The position numbers and the translations under genes are program-made. Below, piece by piece: positions 43,299 through 53,414 of a stretch of 64,000 nucleotides of DNA. Source of the stretch: Desulfosporosinus acididurans (GTDB lineage Bacteria; Bacillota; Desulfitobacteriia; Desulfitobacteriales; Desulfitobacteriaceae); the NCBI RefSeq assembly GCF_001029285.1, contig NZ_LDZY01000001.1, positions 62,001-126,000 of the forward strand. The letters are read 5' to 3'. Positions within the stretch are counted from its first letter, which is position 1. Every line of letters starts with the position of its first letter. The notes below the pieces were generated by a model that saw only the letters and a program-made list of their open reading frames with translations, searched no databases and was not told the origin of the DNA.

Positions 43299-44564
43299 TT
43301 AAGCTAAGAGTCCTTGCTGCCATAAATTCAGGGCTGCTAAAATATTTCCCGTTTGAATATACCGTTGAGAAATACCCCCTTGCTGGTAGACAATATAAGG
43401 TTCTCTTAAAGGACCATCCGCAGAAAATTCGCTCGTTGAACCTTGGACAAATGTCCCGCCGGCCATAATAATTTCGTCTTCGTACCCCGGCATGCCGGAA
43501 GGAACAGGTTTAATGTGAGCATCAATTGGAGAACCTTTCTGAAGTCCCTGACAAAAGGCAATCATTTTTTCTCTCGACCCAAGCTTTACAGCCTGAATAA
43601 GATCTGTTCTGGGCGATTCAGGTTCGGGATTAACTTCAAAACCTAAAGCTCGCCAAAAAGCCGCGGAAAAAACCGCTCCCTTTAGAGCTTCAGATACCGT
43701 TAAAGGACTAAAGAACAATCCTTGATAAAATAAGCGCTCCCATTCCAGGGTTGCACCCATATGACCGCCAACTCCAGGTGCCGTTAAACGCTGTGCAGCC
43801 AAACTGACTAAGTCAGACCGTCCGGCAATATACCCTCCGGTAGGGGCAATACTCCCGCCTAAATTTTTGATGAGCGATCCGGCCATTAAATCTGCCCCAA
43901 TGTCGCCAGGTTCCATAGGTTCTACCAATTCACCGTAACAATTATCAACAAATATTACCACATTAGGAAAGTGACTTTTTACGAAGTCAACAAGTTCTTT
44001 GAGTTGGGCAATCGTTAGGGAATTTCTCCAAGCATAGCCCCGCGAACGCTGGACGATCACCATTTTGGTTTTAGCCGTAAGAGCCTCTTTCAACAATTTT
44101 AACTGCATATTTCCTTGGCTGTCTAAAGGGATCTCCTGATAGCTTACCCCAAAATCCAGCAAACTTCCTTGTCCTTTTCCTCGAAGTCCGATGACTTCCT
44201 CCAGAGTATCATAGGGTGTACCACTTACTGAAATCATTTGATCGCCAGGACGAAGGACACCAAATAAAGCAGCGGCAATGGCATGAGTACCCGAAACGAA
44301 TTGCCCCCGCACAAGAGCCGCTTCTGTCCCCAGAATACGAGCTGCCACTCTGTCAAGGACGTCCCGTCCGCTGTCGCCAAGACCATAGCCCGTCGTTCCC
44401 TGGAGATGATAGGCAGAAACACGTTCTTCTTGAAAGGCTCTTAGTACCTTTTCGTGATTTTGTGCCGAAACTTCTTGCAGAGAGGGCAATTGTTGGCGGA
44501 GAACTTCTTCTGCCTCTGCAACTGCTTTATGAATAAACTCCGGCCAGTTAGGATTCAAAAACAC
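43299..44564 (-). CDS. ynbB: PLP enzyme of the YnbB (methionine gamma-lyase-like) family
   Basis: The 421-residue, PLP-dependent protein of fold type I is annotated in Bacilli as aluminium-resistance/methionine gamma-lyase-like. The lysine that binds PLP is in AGSLIKNLGGS near residue 235, preceded by FVDNCYGE with the cofactor aspartate. The true reaction is unproven. The GTG at 44564 has an ideal GGAGGAG. It lies 32 bases after hflX on the same strand. Confidence 0.88.
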   Translation of the reverse strand: MFLNPNWPEFIHKAVAEAEEVLRQQLPSLQEVSAQNHEKVLRAFQEERVSAYHLQGTTGYGLGDSGRDVLDRVAARILGTEAALVRGQFVSGTHAIAAALFGVLRPGDQMISVSGTPYDTLEEVIGLRGKGQGSLLDFGVSYQEIPLDSQGNMQLKLLKEALTAKTKMVIVQRSRGYAWRNSLTIAQLKELVDFVKSHFPNVVIFVDNCYGELVEPMEPGDIGADLMAGSLIKNLGGSIAPTGGYIAGRSDLVSLAAQRLTAPGVGGHMGATLEWERLFYQGLFFSPLTVSEALKGAVFSAAFWRALGFEVNPEPESPRTDLIQAVKLGSREKMIAFCQGLQKGSPIDAHIKPVPSGMPGYEDEIIMAGGTFVQGSTSEFSADGPLREPYIVYQQGGISQRYIQTGNILAALNLWQQGLLA

Positions 44565-44596
44565 GATGCTCCTCCTTATAACGTTTAATGGATAAA

Positions 44597-46207
44597 TTAC
44601 TCTAGCATAGATTCCAAGACAGTCCAGACAGGACTTAAAGAATCCCCGCGTTTAAGCGATAAAGAGATAGGATAAGGCAAAACCTGGGCCAGCTTTGAGA
44701 TTTCCTCATCATCCCGAACTTTATCAACTTTGTTGAGAAGTGTGATGATCGGCTTTTCTTGACACTCCAATTGTCCTAAAACCTCGTGGACAGTCTCAGC
44801 CTGTTGAATTGCCTGCGGATGGCTTACATCTAGGACATGAATGAGAACATCAGCCTGCTGAACTTCTTCGAGGGTAGCCAAAAATGCTCTAAGCAGCTTA
44901 GTAGGCAGTTTGCGGATAAAACCAACTGTGTCACTCAGCAGAATTTCAAGCGCAGGTTTAATTTGAACTCTGCGGACAATAGGATCTAAGGTCGCAAATA
45001 ATTTATTTTCTCCGCTGGGAATATCAGAACGAAAGCCTGCCTGCTCCATAGCATTTTTCATAAACGTCGTTTTTCCGGCATTTGTATAGCCCACCAAGGC
45101 TACTACCGTTAAACCGCTTTTAGCCCGTTGACGCCTTTGAATCTCTCGATGCTGCAGGACAGCTCTCAGCTCTTTCTCCAGAAGATTGATTCGTTCGCGC
45201 ATTCTCCGACGGTCAAGCTCCAATTTGGTTTCTCCAGGACCGCGTGATCCAATTCCGCCGCCTAGCCTGGATAAAGCTTGTCCTTGTCCTGTTAAATAAG
45301 GCAGCAAATGTTTTAGCTGTGCCAGTTCCACTTGAAGTTTACCTTCACGAGAACGAGCACGCTGGGCAAAAATATCTAAGATTAGCCCCGTGCGGTCTAA
45401 AACTTTCAATCCCGTTTCCATTTCCAGGGTCCGCAGTTGTGTCGGGGACAATTCATCATCACTAATCAGGACCTCAGCCCTTGTTTCCTGAAGCCGATGA
45501 ACTAATTCTTCCAGCTTACCGCTGCCTATATAGCTTCGTGACTGGCCGTAACGACGCAGTTGGACAAGCTGCCCAACGACCTCGACTCCCGCAGTAAGTG
45601 CTAACTCTGCCAGCTCTTCCAAATCCTCATTAAACTCCTGATCTGCCTCTTGCAAGGCCAGAAGAAAAGCACGCTCTTTTTCAGGTTTCGTCTCTGTCTT
45701 TTTCCGCCCCTTGCGATCGTGAGAAGGATCTGGTATTGAATCGTAATAGTCAAACTCCTGCCAGTTATTCGGACTAAGATCAACTACGAAAGGATTACCG
45801 TCACTTGTAAGATAAGCAAGCTGAAAACCCGTCAGTTCACCTTGGCGTACTCCAATAGCTGTCATACTTTCCAGCCTTAACGATGTCAAGGCGCTATAAT
45901 CAAGAGAACTAAGCGTTGGAACTCCATTGGGATGGGTATGCAGACAGCGCAAATGTTTGCTTTGTGATCTTCCCTTAAGAGGCGGGAGAGTAACTGCAGC
46001 ATGTCTTCCCACTGCTGCCGCAATCAGTACTCCCCCGCGGGAAAGGTAAACACAAATCTCCCGGTTCCAGAGCTGTGTCAAACGGTTTAGGCCTCTAAGA
46101 ATTTCGGGATGAAGCAATTGCTGCCGCTCCGTTTGATAGTCGGAGAGCATTTTAAGTTCCTGTATCTGACTCGCCTTGATCCCAGACAAATCACCCGAAA
46201 TTTCCAT
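44597..46207 (-). CDS. hflX: Ribosome-associated GTPase HflX with JAMM-like N-terminal domain
   Basis: HflX splits stalled ribosomes. The core is normal: an HflX N-terminal domain (about 185-340, RYGQSRSYIGSGKLEEL), glycine-rich linker GGGIGSRGPGETKLE, Walker A GYTNAGKTTF, G3 DTVGFIRKLP and G4 NKVD. Ahead of it are about 170 residues with a HTHPNGVPTLSSLDYSAL motif, which matches the HxH...SxxD metal site of JAMM/RadC-like domains. Whether this domain still binds zinc is unknown. It follows spoVK by 21 bases. Confidence 0.92.
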   Translation of the reverse strand: MEISGDLSGIKASQIQELKMLSDYQTERQQLLHPEILRGLNRLTQLWNREICVYLSRGGVLIAAAVGRHAAVTLPPLKGRSQSKHLRCLHTHPNGVPTLSSLDYSALTSLRLESMTAIGVRQGELTGFQLAYLTSDGNPFVVDLSPNNWQEFDYYDSIPDPSHDRKGRKKTETKPEKERAFLLALQEADQEFNEDLEELAELALTAGVEVVGQLVQLRRYGQSRSYIGSGKLEELVHRLQETRAEVLISDDELSPTQLRTLEMETGLKVLDRTGLILDIFAQRARSREGKLQVELAQLKHLLPYLTGQGQALSRLGGGIGSRGPGETKLELDRRRMRERINLLEKELRAVLQHREIQRRQRAKSGLTVVALVGYTNAGKTTFMKNAMEQAGFRSDIPSGENKLFATLDPIVRRVQIKPALEILLSDTVGFIRKLPTKLLRAFLATLEEVQQADVLIHVLDVSHPQAIQQAETVHEVLGQLECQEKPIITLLNKVDKVRDDEEISKLAQVLPYPISLSLKRGDSLSPVWTVLESMLE

Positions 46208-46228
46208 AGTTCATAACCTCAACTTTAA

Positions 46229-47194
46229 CTATATCGTTTCCATATTAATATCTTCCGGTAGTATTTGAATAAGTTCTTCCCGACTGGACGTTGATTTCTG
46301 AAACAAGCGAACAGCCTGCTTGCGTACGGTTTTCTCGACAAGGTTGCGCACTAAGCGTGCATTCCCAGCATAAGGGTGGGAATGCAGCAGGAATTGCAGG
46401 TAGCTGCGGAGTGCCTCATTCGCTTCTTTCGTTAACTCGTACTGTCGAGTTTTGAACATCAGATTGCCAATAGCTAACAACTCGTCCAACGTATAATCCG
46501 GAAAATCAATATGAATCGGAAAACGCGAACGCAGTCCCGGATTGGTCTGAAGAAACCAATCCATTTCCTGACGATAACCGGCAAGGATCAGGACAAGATT
46601 ATCCTTATTATCCTCCATGGCTTTAACTAAAGCATCGATAGCCTCTTTGCCAAAATCCTTCTCACCGCCGCGAGCTAAAGAGTAAGCTTCATCAATAAAA
46701 AGAACTCCACCTAGAGCCTTTTTGATTTGCTCCCTTGTTTTCTGCGCCGTGTGTCCGATATATTCACCGACAAGATCTGCTCGTTCACATTCAATAACAT
46801 GCCCTTTTTGCAGAACTCCCATTTCTTTATAAAGGCGACCGACTAAGCGGGCTACCGTTGTTTTTCCCGTCCCTGGATTTCCTCGGAAAATCATATGCAA
46901 AACCAAAGGCTCTGATACAAGCTTCTCTTGAACTCTGCGCTTTTGAATTTCCACAAAGGCTTGTAAATCTAGAATAAAACGCTTCACCGTTTCAAGCCCA
47001 ATATAGGATTGTAATTCAGCAAGAATTTCTGCGATTTTATCCTTATCTTTCTCCGTTGAAGAAAAATTATTTTTTCGGATACGTATCCCTATCCCCTCTG
47101 TGGAATGAGCCGACACTTCAGGTTTGGGGGGTATGGGTGTTTGAATCACCGGCGACTGCTGATTTTCCGGATGAAACGTTACTCGAATTGTCAT
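46229..47194 (-). CDS. spoVK: AAA ATPase of the SpoVK (CbbX) family
   Basis: SpoVK is needed late in sporulation in Bacillus. After about 60 variable residues the AAA domain shows Walker A GNPGTGKTTVAR, Walker B GVLFIDEAYSL and sensor-2-like GNARLVRNLVEK. The N-terminal Pro-rich part is not conserved. The ATG at 47194 is chosen. The upstream in-frame ATG at 47215 would place GGGAGG inside the gene. Close to hflX (21 bases), so cotranscribed. Confidence 0.9.
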   Translation of the reverse strand: MTIRVTFHPENQQSPVIQTPIPPKPEVSAHSTEGIGIRIRKNNFSSTEKDKDKIAEILAELQSYIGLETVKRFILDLQAFVEIQKRRVQEKLVSEPLVLHMIFRGNPGTGKTTVARLVGRLYKEMGVLQKGHVIECERADLVGEYIGHTAQKTREQIKKALGGVLFIDEAYSLARGGEKDFGKEAIDALVKAMEDNKDNLVLILAGYRQEMDWFLQTNPGLRSRFPIHIDFPDYTLDELLAIGNLMFKTRQYELTKEANEALRSYLQFLLHSHPYAGNARLVRNLVEKTVRKQAVRLFQKSTSSREELIQILPEDINMETI

Positions 47195-47268
47195 ATGTAC
47201 AGGCACACCTCCCATCCTTACTACTATACGCAGTAAAGAATAAAAGGTGTCCTGATTTTCGTATGGTA

Positions 47269-49092
47269 TTATTTTCCAGTTAGGCTCTTGGCATACTTAA
47301 CACGTGAGGCATGGTCTAGGAATTTCTTCCTCAGACGTACACTTTTGGGGGTGATTTCAACAAACTCATCATCATTAATAAATTCTAAGGATTGTTCTAA
47401 GGACATTTCTTTGGGTTTTTCAAGCCGTAAAGCATCGTCGGCAGCGCTCGTCCGCATGTTGGTGAGGTGTTTTTTCTTACAAACATTTACTTCAATATCC
47501 TGTTCGCGGTTATTTTCCCCCACAATCATGCCTGCATAAACATGAAGCCCGGGATCAACAAACAAGTTTCCTCTTTCCTGAGCTGCGTATAACCCATAGG
47601 TTGTTGTCTCACCCTCTTCAAAAGCGATCAAAGCCCCTCGAGTTCTTCCGGGAATTTCTCCCTTAAAAGGTTCATACCCAAGGAAGACGTGGCTCATCAT
47701 ACCTTCACCCCGTGTTTCAGAGAGAAACTCGCTTCGAAAACCGATAAGACCTCGGGCAGGAATATTAAACTCAACCCGCAGCTGTGTCTCTGACAGACTG
47801 GTCATATTAGCCATTTCTGCTTTTCGTTTCCCTAAGAGTTCCATAACTGCTCCTAAAGATTTCTCCTGAACGTCACAAATGAGAAATTCCATTGGCTCAC
47901 ATTTTACCCCATCAATCATCTTATAGATGACTTCAGGCTTGGAAACTTGCAGTTCATAGCCTTCACGGCGCATGTTTTCAATGAGTATGGAAAGATGTAA
48001 TTCTCCCCTGCCGGAAACTTTAAAACAATCTGCCGAATCCGTTTCTTCGACTCTTAAACTGACATTCGTCTCAATTTCCTTCCAAAGCCGTTCACGCAGC
48101 TTCCGGGAGGTTACGAAATTCCCCTCACGTCCCGCAAAAGGGCTTGTATTAACCATGAAATTCATGGATAAGGTTGGTTCGTCAACCTCAATAACTGGCA
48201 AAGCTTCGGGATTAAGAGCACAAGCTACAGTTTCTCCAATATTGGCACTGGTTAATCCCGTTAAAGCAACAATTTCTCCTGCTGACGCTTCGGCGACATC
48301 TTGACGCTTCAAGCCCTCAAAAACCATGACCTTGCCAACCTTTGCCCGTTCAAAACTCTCATCACGTTTAATAAGAGTAATAGTTTCGTTTTGATGAACT
48401 GTTCCTCTTACGATTCTTCCGACGACAATTTTTCCTACATAATCATCATAATCGAGAGTCGTGACAAGCATTTGAAAAGGAGCTTCAAGGTCCACAACGG
48501 GCGCCGGGATATGATCAAGAATAACGGAAAATAAAGGTTCTAAGGTATCCTCAAGAGCATCAGAGGAAAGCCCCGCAATCCCGGCTCGCGCTGAAGCATA
48601 GACGACGGGAAAATCCAATTGATTATCCTCTGCTCCCAGTTCTATAAACAGATCTAACACCTCGTCGACAACTTCTGTGGGACGGGCATCGGGACGATCA
48701 ATCTTATTTATAACAACGATAGGAATCAGTTTTAATTCTAATGCTTTACGCAAAACAAAGCGAGTTTGAGGCATCGGCCCTTCAAAAGAATCGACGATGA
48801 GAAGAACGCCGTTAACCATTTGTAAAACTCGCTCAACCTCTCCTCCAAAGTCAGCATGACCCGGAGTATCAATAATGTTAATTTTTGTTCCTTGCCAATG
48901 AACGGAGGTATTTTTAGATAAAATAGTAATACCACGTTCCCGTTCTAAATCATTGGAATCCATAACACGTTCCACAACCTGCTGATTTGAGCGAAACGTG
49001 CCGCTTTGTTTTAACATCGCATCAACAAGTGTTGTTTTTCCATGATCTACGTGAGCAATAATTGCAATATTTCTTAAATTTCGAGTTTCCAT
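47269..49092 (-). CDS. typA: Ribosome-binding GTPase TypA/BipA
   Basis: This translational GTPase of 607 residues is involved in ribosome assembly and stress. It shows G1 AHVDHGKTTL at 14-23, G2/switch RGITI, G3 DTPGHADFGGEVER and G4 NKIDRP. A domain-V-like part and the C-terminal BipA-specific region (PARGLIGFRSEFL) follow. The length and motifs are fully standard. The leader to hfq contains a terminator, so it has its own promoter. Confidence 0.97.
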   Translation of the reverse strand: METRNLRNIAIIAHVDHGKTTLVDAMLKQSGTFRSNQQVVERVMDSNDLERERGITILSKNTSVHWQGTKINIIDTPGHADFGGEVERVLQMVNGVLLIVDSFEGPMPQTRFVLRKALELKLIPIVVINKIDRPDARPTEVVDEVLDLFIELGAEDNQLDFPVVYASARAGIAGLSSDALEDTLEPLFSVILDHIPAPVVDLEAPFQMLVTTLDYDDYVGKIVVGRIVRGTVHQNETITLIKRDESFERAKVGKVMVFEGLKRQDVAEASAGEIVALTGLTSANIGETVACALNPEALPVIEVDEPTLSMNFMVNTSPFAGREGNFVTSRKLRERLWKEIETNVSLRVEETDSADCFKVSGRGELHLSILIENMRREGYELQVSKPEVIYKMIDGVKCEPMEFLICDVQEKSLGAVMELLGKRKAEMANMTSLSETQLRVEFNIPARGLIGFRSEFLSETRGEGMMSHVFLGYEPFKGEIPGRTRGALIAFEEGETTTYGLYAAQERGNLFVDPGLHVYAGMIVGENNREQDIEVNVCKKKHLTNMRTSAADDALRLEKPKEMSLEQSLEFINDDEFVEITPKSVRLRKKFLDHASRVKYAKSLTGK

Positions 49093-49173
49093 AGTTGGAT
49101 TGAATTCCTTTCTTTTACCTTAATTAATGCATACAAAGCTAAGATATCATAGTTAGGTATCGAATTCAAGTAA

Positions 49174-49210
49174 AAAGAACTAAGCCCGGCATTTCCGAAC
49201 CTAGTTCTTT
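49174..49210 (-). terminator. Intrinsic terminator after hfq
   Basis: AAAGAACTA pairs with TAGTTCTTT around an inner stem. On the minus strand TTTTTAC follows. It ends the miaB-to-hfq transcription unit. Confidence 0.85.
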
Positions 49211-49278
49211 CGTCCAAAATTAAAATCCTTCAGATCGTTATGTTCGAGAATTAATTTCAGCGAATTATGCTTAGCGTT

Positions 49279-49518
49279 TTATTCTACAGCAGCTGCAGTT
49301 GCTAAATTAATCGGACGTATCGGCATAACCGTAGAGATAGCATGCTTATAGACCATTTGCTGCCGGCCTTCAAATTCAATCACAACCGTAAAATTATCAA
49401 AACCTTTGATAAGTCCTTTAAGCTGAAATCCGTTAACCAAATAAATGGTCACGGGAAGGTTCTCCTTACGCACCTGATTTAAGAAGGTGTCTTGTAAATT
49501 GATGGGCGATTTATTCAT
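49279..49518 (-). CDS. hfq: RNA chaperone Hfq
   Basis: The 79 residues have the Sm1 core [22 protein letters not shown] and the Sm2 motif YKHAIST. Hfq forms hexamers that bind small RNAs. The order miaA-hfq is a widespread arrangement and supports the call. AGGGAAATAT precedes the ATG. Confidence 0.97.
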   Translation of the reverse strand: MNKSPINLQDTFLNQVRKENLPVTIYLVNGFQLKGLIKGFDNFTVVIEFEGRQQMVYKHAISTVMPIRPINLATAAAVE

Positions 49519-49553
49519 ATATTTCCCTCCATCACCTTATATTTCTACGCCAT

Positions 49554-50495
49554 CTATTCTACACGAGTTTGCTGGGCTCTGCAAGTCTGGATTAGCTCTT
49601 CAAGGATTTGGTCAATTCCCTCTTCGGTATCATACCAATGAATTCTGGGATCACGGCGAAACCATGTTAATTGACGCTTGGCAAAATGGCGGGTATCCCT
49701 TTGTAAAATTCTGAGCATTTCATCCTTTGTCACAAGGCCTTGCAAACACCAGACAGCATGCCTGTACCCAATACTTTGGAGCGGTTTCAACGTCGGAGAG
49801 TATCCTGTCTTAAGCAGGTTAAGAGTTTCTTCAAGTAAACCTTCGGCAAGCATTATTTCACACCGTCGATTTATCCGCTCATAAATGATTGCACGGGGAG
49901 CAGTTAGCCCAATATAGAGCACCTGAGGATCTAAAGGCCGGTATTCATCATCCTTGAACTGACGCTGACTGGACAATGGTTTACCGGTCAATTCTTGAAC
50001 TTCTAAAGCCCGAATCACGCGCAGCACATTATTAGGATGCAATTGACGGGCAGTTTCCGGGTCTCGCTGCTCCAGCACCTGATGTAAGGCTTGATTGCCA
50101 TGATTTTTAACGAATTCCTGCCATTTAAGTCGTATTTCTTCCGAACCATGCTCCCAAAAATCATATGGATCCAGCAAGGAACGAATGTATAGTCCTGTTC
50201 CTCCGACCACAATGGGAACATGACCTCGATCACGTATTTCCTCTATCAGAGAACTTGCCGATGTTTTAAACTGAGCAGCTGTAAAAGGTTCCGTAGGATC
50301 TAAACAATCGATGAGATGATGGGGGGCGAGTTGCAGTTCTTCCGGAGAAGGTTTGGCTGACCCTATATCGAGTTTTTGATAAACTTGGACAGAATCTCCG
50401 GAGATAATTTCTCCCCCGACGTTTTGGGCAAGAGCTAACCCCAATGAAGACTTGCCAATGCCGGTTGGGCCAATAATGATAACCAGTGGTAACAA
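49554..50495 (-). CDS. miaA: tRNA dimethylallyltransferase MiaA
   Basis: MiaA adds the isoprenoid group to A37 of tRNAs that read U-starting codons. The 313 residues show the P-loop GPTGIGKSS, the DSVQVYQKLDIGSAKP site, and the stretch QRDTRHFAKRQLTWFR near the end. Together with miaB in the same block it makes ms2i6A. It follows the methyltransferase gene by 13 bases. Confidence 0.97.
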   Translation of the reverse strand: MLPLVIIIGPTGIGKSSLGLALAQNVGGEIISGDSVQVYQKLDIGSAKPSPEELQLAPHHLIDCLDPTEPFTAAQFKTSASSLIEEIRDRGHVPIVVGGTGLYIRSLLDPYDFWEHGSEEIRLKWQEFVKNHGNQALHQVLEQRDPETARQLHPNNVLRVIRALEVQELTGKPLSSQRQFKDDEYRPLDPQVLYIGLTAPRAIIYERINRRCEIMLAEGLLEETLNLLKTGYSPTLKPLQSIGYRHAVWCLQGLVTKDEMLRILQRDTRHFAKRQLTWFRRDPRIHWYDTEEGIDQILEELIQTCRAQQTRVE

Positions 50496-50508
50496 GACAA
50501 CTCCTCCA

Positions 50509-51309
50509 TTAAATTATAATAAGACCATAATCAACGGAACTGTATCGACCGCCAGACATTAGTTTGAAACCAAGGCGATTAAACTCCCCGCTGTCCTTCC
50601 GTTCCTTAAGCACAACTCTTTTTCGAGCAACTCGGCAGGCATCCTTCACAGTCTGCCGATCAAGAGGACTATGCTCAGACCATTGGTGCAAGGGCTGGAT
50701 ACCATCGGATTCACGAAACGTTCTGCGAAACATCGGATCAAAGTATATCACATCAATAGACTTCGAGGGACAACGGCTTAGAAATTCCTTGTGGTCTGTC
50801 CAGCGAACGTCAATCCTTGAGGCGGCATGCACTAAGGATGTCCAAGCTTTTTTCTTATGTTCGGTTCTGGCTTGAAAACTAGTTTCGGAAAGATGCTTTA
50901 GACCGTCTTGAATAACTGCGGCCAAAATTGGGGATTTTTCCAGTCCCAAAACATGACCGGACTCTCCTACAACAAGTGCTCCAATTAGAGCGTCAGAAGC
51001 CAGCCCCAAGGTTGCATCCAGAAAGGAATCACCAGCCTTTAATTGAGTCGCATCAAGAAAACGGTCTGAACCGCCCCGTAAAATGTTAATAGCCCGAATC
51101 AAAGCCATATTAGGATGAAACGCTAAACGGCTTTTCCCCAGGATTAGTTCTGCACCGCGCCTTGAAATTTTTAGTTCAGGAAGAGATCTTAAATTGTTTT
51201 GTTGATCAACCCAAGAACATCCCGGTTGTTGTCGGAACCACTGAAGCCGTTCCCAGAGCTCGATGTCGGGCTGAGTAACTCTTAAGCAAATTGGAATAGG
51301 CTGATCCAT
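50509..51309 (-). CDS. RsmJ-like SAM-dependent methyltransferase
   Basis: The 266-residue protein resembles the PF04445-type methyltransferase (16S rRNA G1516 methyltransferase RsmJ in E. coli). It has FLDATLGLASDALIGALVVGESGHVLGLE as the SAM region (quoted in parts: FLDATLGLASDALIGAL and GESGHVLGLEKSP) and the catalytic DVIYFDPMF. The ATG at 51309 behind GGGAGGAG is chosen. It lies between mutL and miaA, 13 bases from miaA. Confidence 0.85.
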   Translation of the reverse strand: MDQPIPICLRVTQPDIELWERLQWFRQQPGCSWVDQQNNLRSLPELKISRRGAELILGKSRLAFHPNMALIRAINILRGGSDRFLDATQLKAGDSFLDATLGLASDALIGALVVGESGHVLGLEKSPILAAVIQDGLKHLSETSFQARTEHKKKAWTSLVHAASRIDVRWTDHKEFLSRCPSKSIDVIYFDPMFRRTFRESDGIQPLHQWSEHSPLDRQTVKDACRVARKRVVLKERKDSGEFNRLGFKLMSGGRYSSVDYGLIII

Positions 51310-51408
51310 GAATCTCCTCCCTTTAACCCCCCCATTATAACAGTCTCTGCACAAATGTTCTTCTTTTTTATAACACTAGTATGTCCCTGCCAATGCAGGC
51401 TCAACCTT

Positions 51409-53412
51409 CTAAAGAACTCGGTAAAAACGCTTCTCCAGCTCTGCACGGGTGATCTTGATGGTTGTAGGACGCCCATGCGGGCAGGTATAGGGGTTCTCTG
51501 TCTGACTTAAGCGGGAAATTAATTGTTCCATTTCCAATAGAGAGAGGGAATCCTTAGCCCTGATTGATTCCTTACAGGCCAAAAGATATATCCACTCTTT
51601 TAAAAGCTGATCAAAACTCGGAGAGGTGTTTTTTTGCAAAACCTCTTCCAAGAATTGCCGCAGCAGCTCATCCGCCGGAACACTCCCCGTTTGGACAGGA
51701 ACGCCCCGCAATAAATAGGTTTGATTTCCAAATTGTTCAAGAACAAAGCCCATTTCCCTGAGAATCCACATGTGCTCGATTAACATTTGTTCTTCCTGAA
51801 GCGTGAGCTCCAAAGGAATCGGTATTAAAAGCATTTGGCTTTCTTGCTTTCTCGCTTTAAATTCAGCAAGAATACGTTCATAATTTATCCGTTCATGGGC
51901 TGCATGTTGATCAATCAGCAAGAGAACTTCACTATCAGTTGCTAAAATATAGGTATTAAACAGCTGCCCAATTGGCCAGAAACGGCTGAGGCTATGACCG
52001 TCATTATCCGCTTTGTCCATTGTCGCCGAATCATTCGTTCCTTCTTCCCTGTTCTTTGGAATTTCTCGATCTTCCGAAAAAACCGGAGAAATTGGAGTGA
52101 CATTGTCATCAGAGAATAGATTACGTTGCTGGAGGAACGTCTTTTTGACCTCAGCCGTTGATTCGACATTCACAGGTGAATGTGAAGATCCTTGATCTTC
52201 AGAGACAATAGGCTCAGCTTCTTTTTCTGATAATAAAGCTTTAGATATCGATGGATCTCTCCTAACCTGGTTTTCGCGAATTTCTTCCCTGGCTTGATGC
52301 GCAGAATTTTGTGGACTGTTATAAGTCTCAGTCAGGATCCGAATAGGTTTTCCCTGAACAACCGTATTTGCTTGAGTTCTTAGCACTGATTCCATAGGCC
52401 TGCCAAAGGATGGCAAGGGTTGACTCTTTAGCAGCGTTTGATAAATAGTCTTGGTTATAAATGACGCAAGCTCCTGTTCGTTCTTGAATTTCACATCCAT
52501 CTTAGTAGGGTGGACATTGACATCATAATCTGAGGGAGATCCGTGCAGGTGAAGGGCAACTAGAGGATGAAGTTTAACAGGGATCAGCGTACGATATCCT
52601 TCTTCTAAGGCATTACTTAAAAAGGAGGAACGCACAACCCGTCCGTTAATCATAAAGGTCTGCGCTTGTTTGGTTTTTCGAACCAGATCGGGAGGACTGA
52701 TTAAGCCTTCCAACCTCCAATCCTCGCTTTGAGCATCCACGGTTATGAGCTGACGAGCTATTGATTGACCAAAAATAGCTCCCATCGTTTCCTTTAAATC
52801 TCCTCGCCCTGAGGTTTGCAACACCCTTTGAGTAGGATGGGCTAAAGAAAAGGCGATTGTCGGATGGGCAAGGGCAATCCGACCCACTGTATCGCTGATG
52901 AGACCAAATTCAGTCGCTTTGGACTTCAGAAATTTCAAGCGAGCCGGTGTATTAAAGAAGAGATTGCGAACTGTCACGGATGTTCCGGCAGGACAGCCCA
53001 CTTCTTGAAGAACCCCCTCTCCTCCTCCGGTCAAAGTGTAGGATATACCTGAAATCTCTGTTCCTGGGCGAGATATAATTTCCAGAGTGGACACTGAAGC
53101 GATGCTCGCTAAAGCTTCTCCACGAAAGCCAAGAGTTTGCAAATAATCCAAATCTTGAATTCCGGTAATTTTACTGGTAGCATGGCGAAGCACTGCTAAG
53201 GGCATATCCTCCTCACTCATTCCCTTGCCGTCATCCCTCACTCTAATCATAGGTACGCCATTTTCTTCAATGGAGATATCGATATGTTTTGCTCCGGCAT
53301 CTAAAGCGTTCTCCACAAGTTCCTTAACCACAGAAACAGGACGTTCTACCACTTCCCCTGCTGCGATTTGATTCGCCGAATGGGAATCAAGGATATGAAT
53401 TGCCGATGTCAA
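51409..53412 (-). CDS. mutL: DNA mismatch repair protein MutL
   Basis: MutL links mismatch recognition by MutS to strand incision. The N-terminal GHKL ATPase shows IAAGEVVERP, NALDAGA, RDDGKGM and TLGFRGEALASI. The C-terminal nuclease motif DQHAAHERINYE and the zinc motif CPHGRP are present, so it is an incising type of MutL, as expected without MutH. The TTG at 53412 behind AAGGATTGAGG gives MTSAIHILDSHSAN. An ATG at 53436 lacks a good site. Confidence 0.95.
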   Translation of the reverse strand: MTSAIHILDSHSANQIAAGEVVERPVSVVKELVENALDAGAKHIDISIEENGVPMIRVRDDGKGMSEEDMPLAVLRHATSKITGIQDLDYLQTLGFRGEALASIASVSTLEIISRPGTEISGISYTLTGGGEGVLQEVGCPAGTSVTVRNLFFNTPARLKFLKSKATEFGLISDTVGRIALAHPTIAFSLAHPTQRVLQTSGRGDLKETMGAIFGQSIARQLITVDAQSEDWRLEGLISPPDLVRKTKQAQTFMINGRVVRSSFLSNALEEGYRTLIPVKLHPLVALHLHGSPSDYDVNVHPTKMDVKFKNEQELASFITKTIYQTLLKSQPLPSFGRPMESVLRTQANTVVQGKPIRILTETYNSPQNSAHQAREEIRENQVRRDPSISKALLSEKEAEPIVSEDQGSSHSPVNVESTAEVKKTFLQQRNLFSDDNVTPISPVFSEDREIPKNREEGTNDSATMDKADNDGHSLSRFWPIGQLFNTYILATDSEVLLLIDQHAAHERINYERILAEFKARKQESQMLLIPIPLELTLQEEQMLIEHMWILREMGFVLEQFGNQTYLLRGVPVQTGSVPADELLRQFLEEVLQKNTSPSFDQLLKEWIYLLACKESIRAKDSLSLLEMEQLISRLSQTENPYTCPHGRPTTIKITRAELEKRFYRVL

Positions 53413-53414
53413 CC

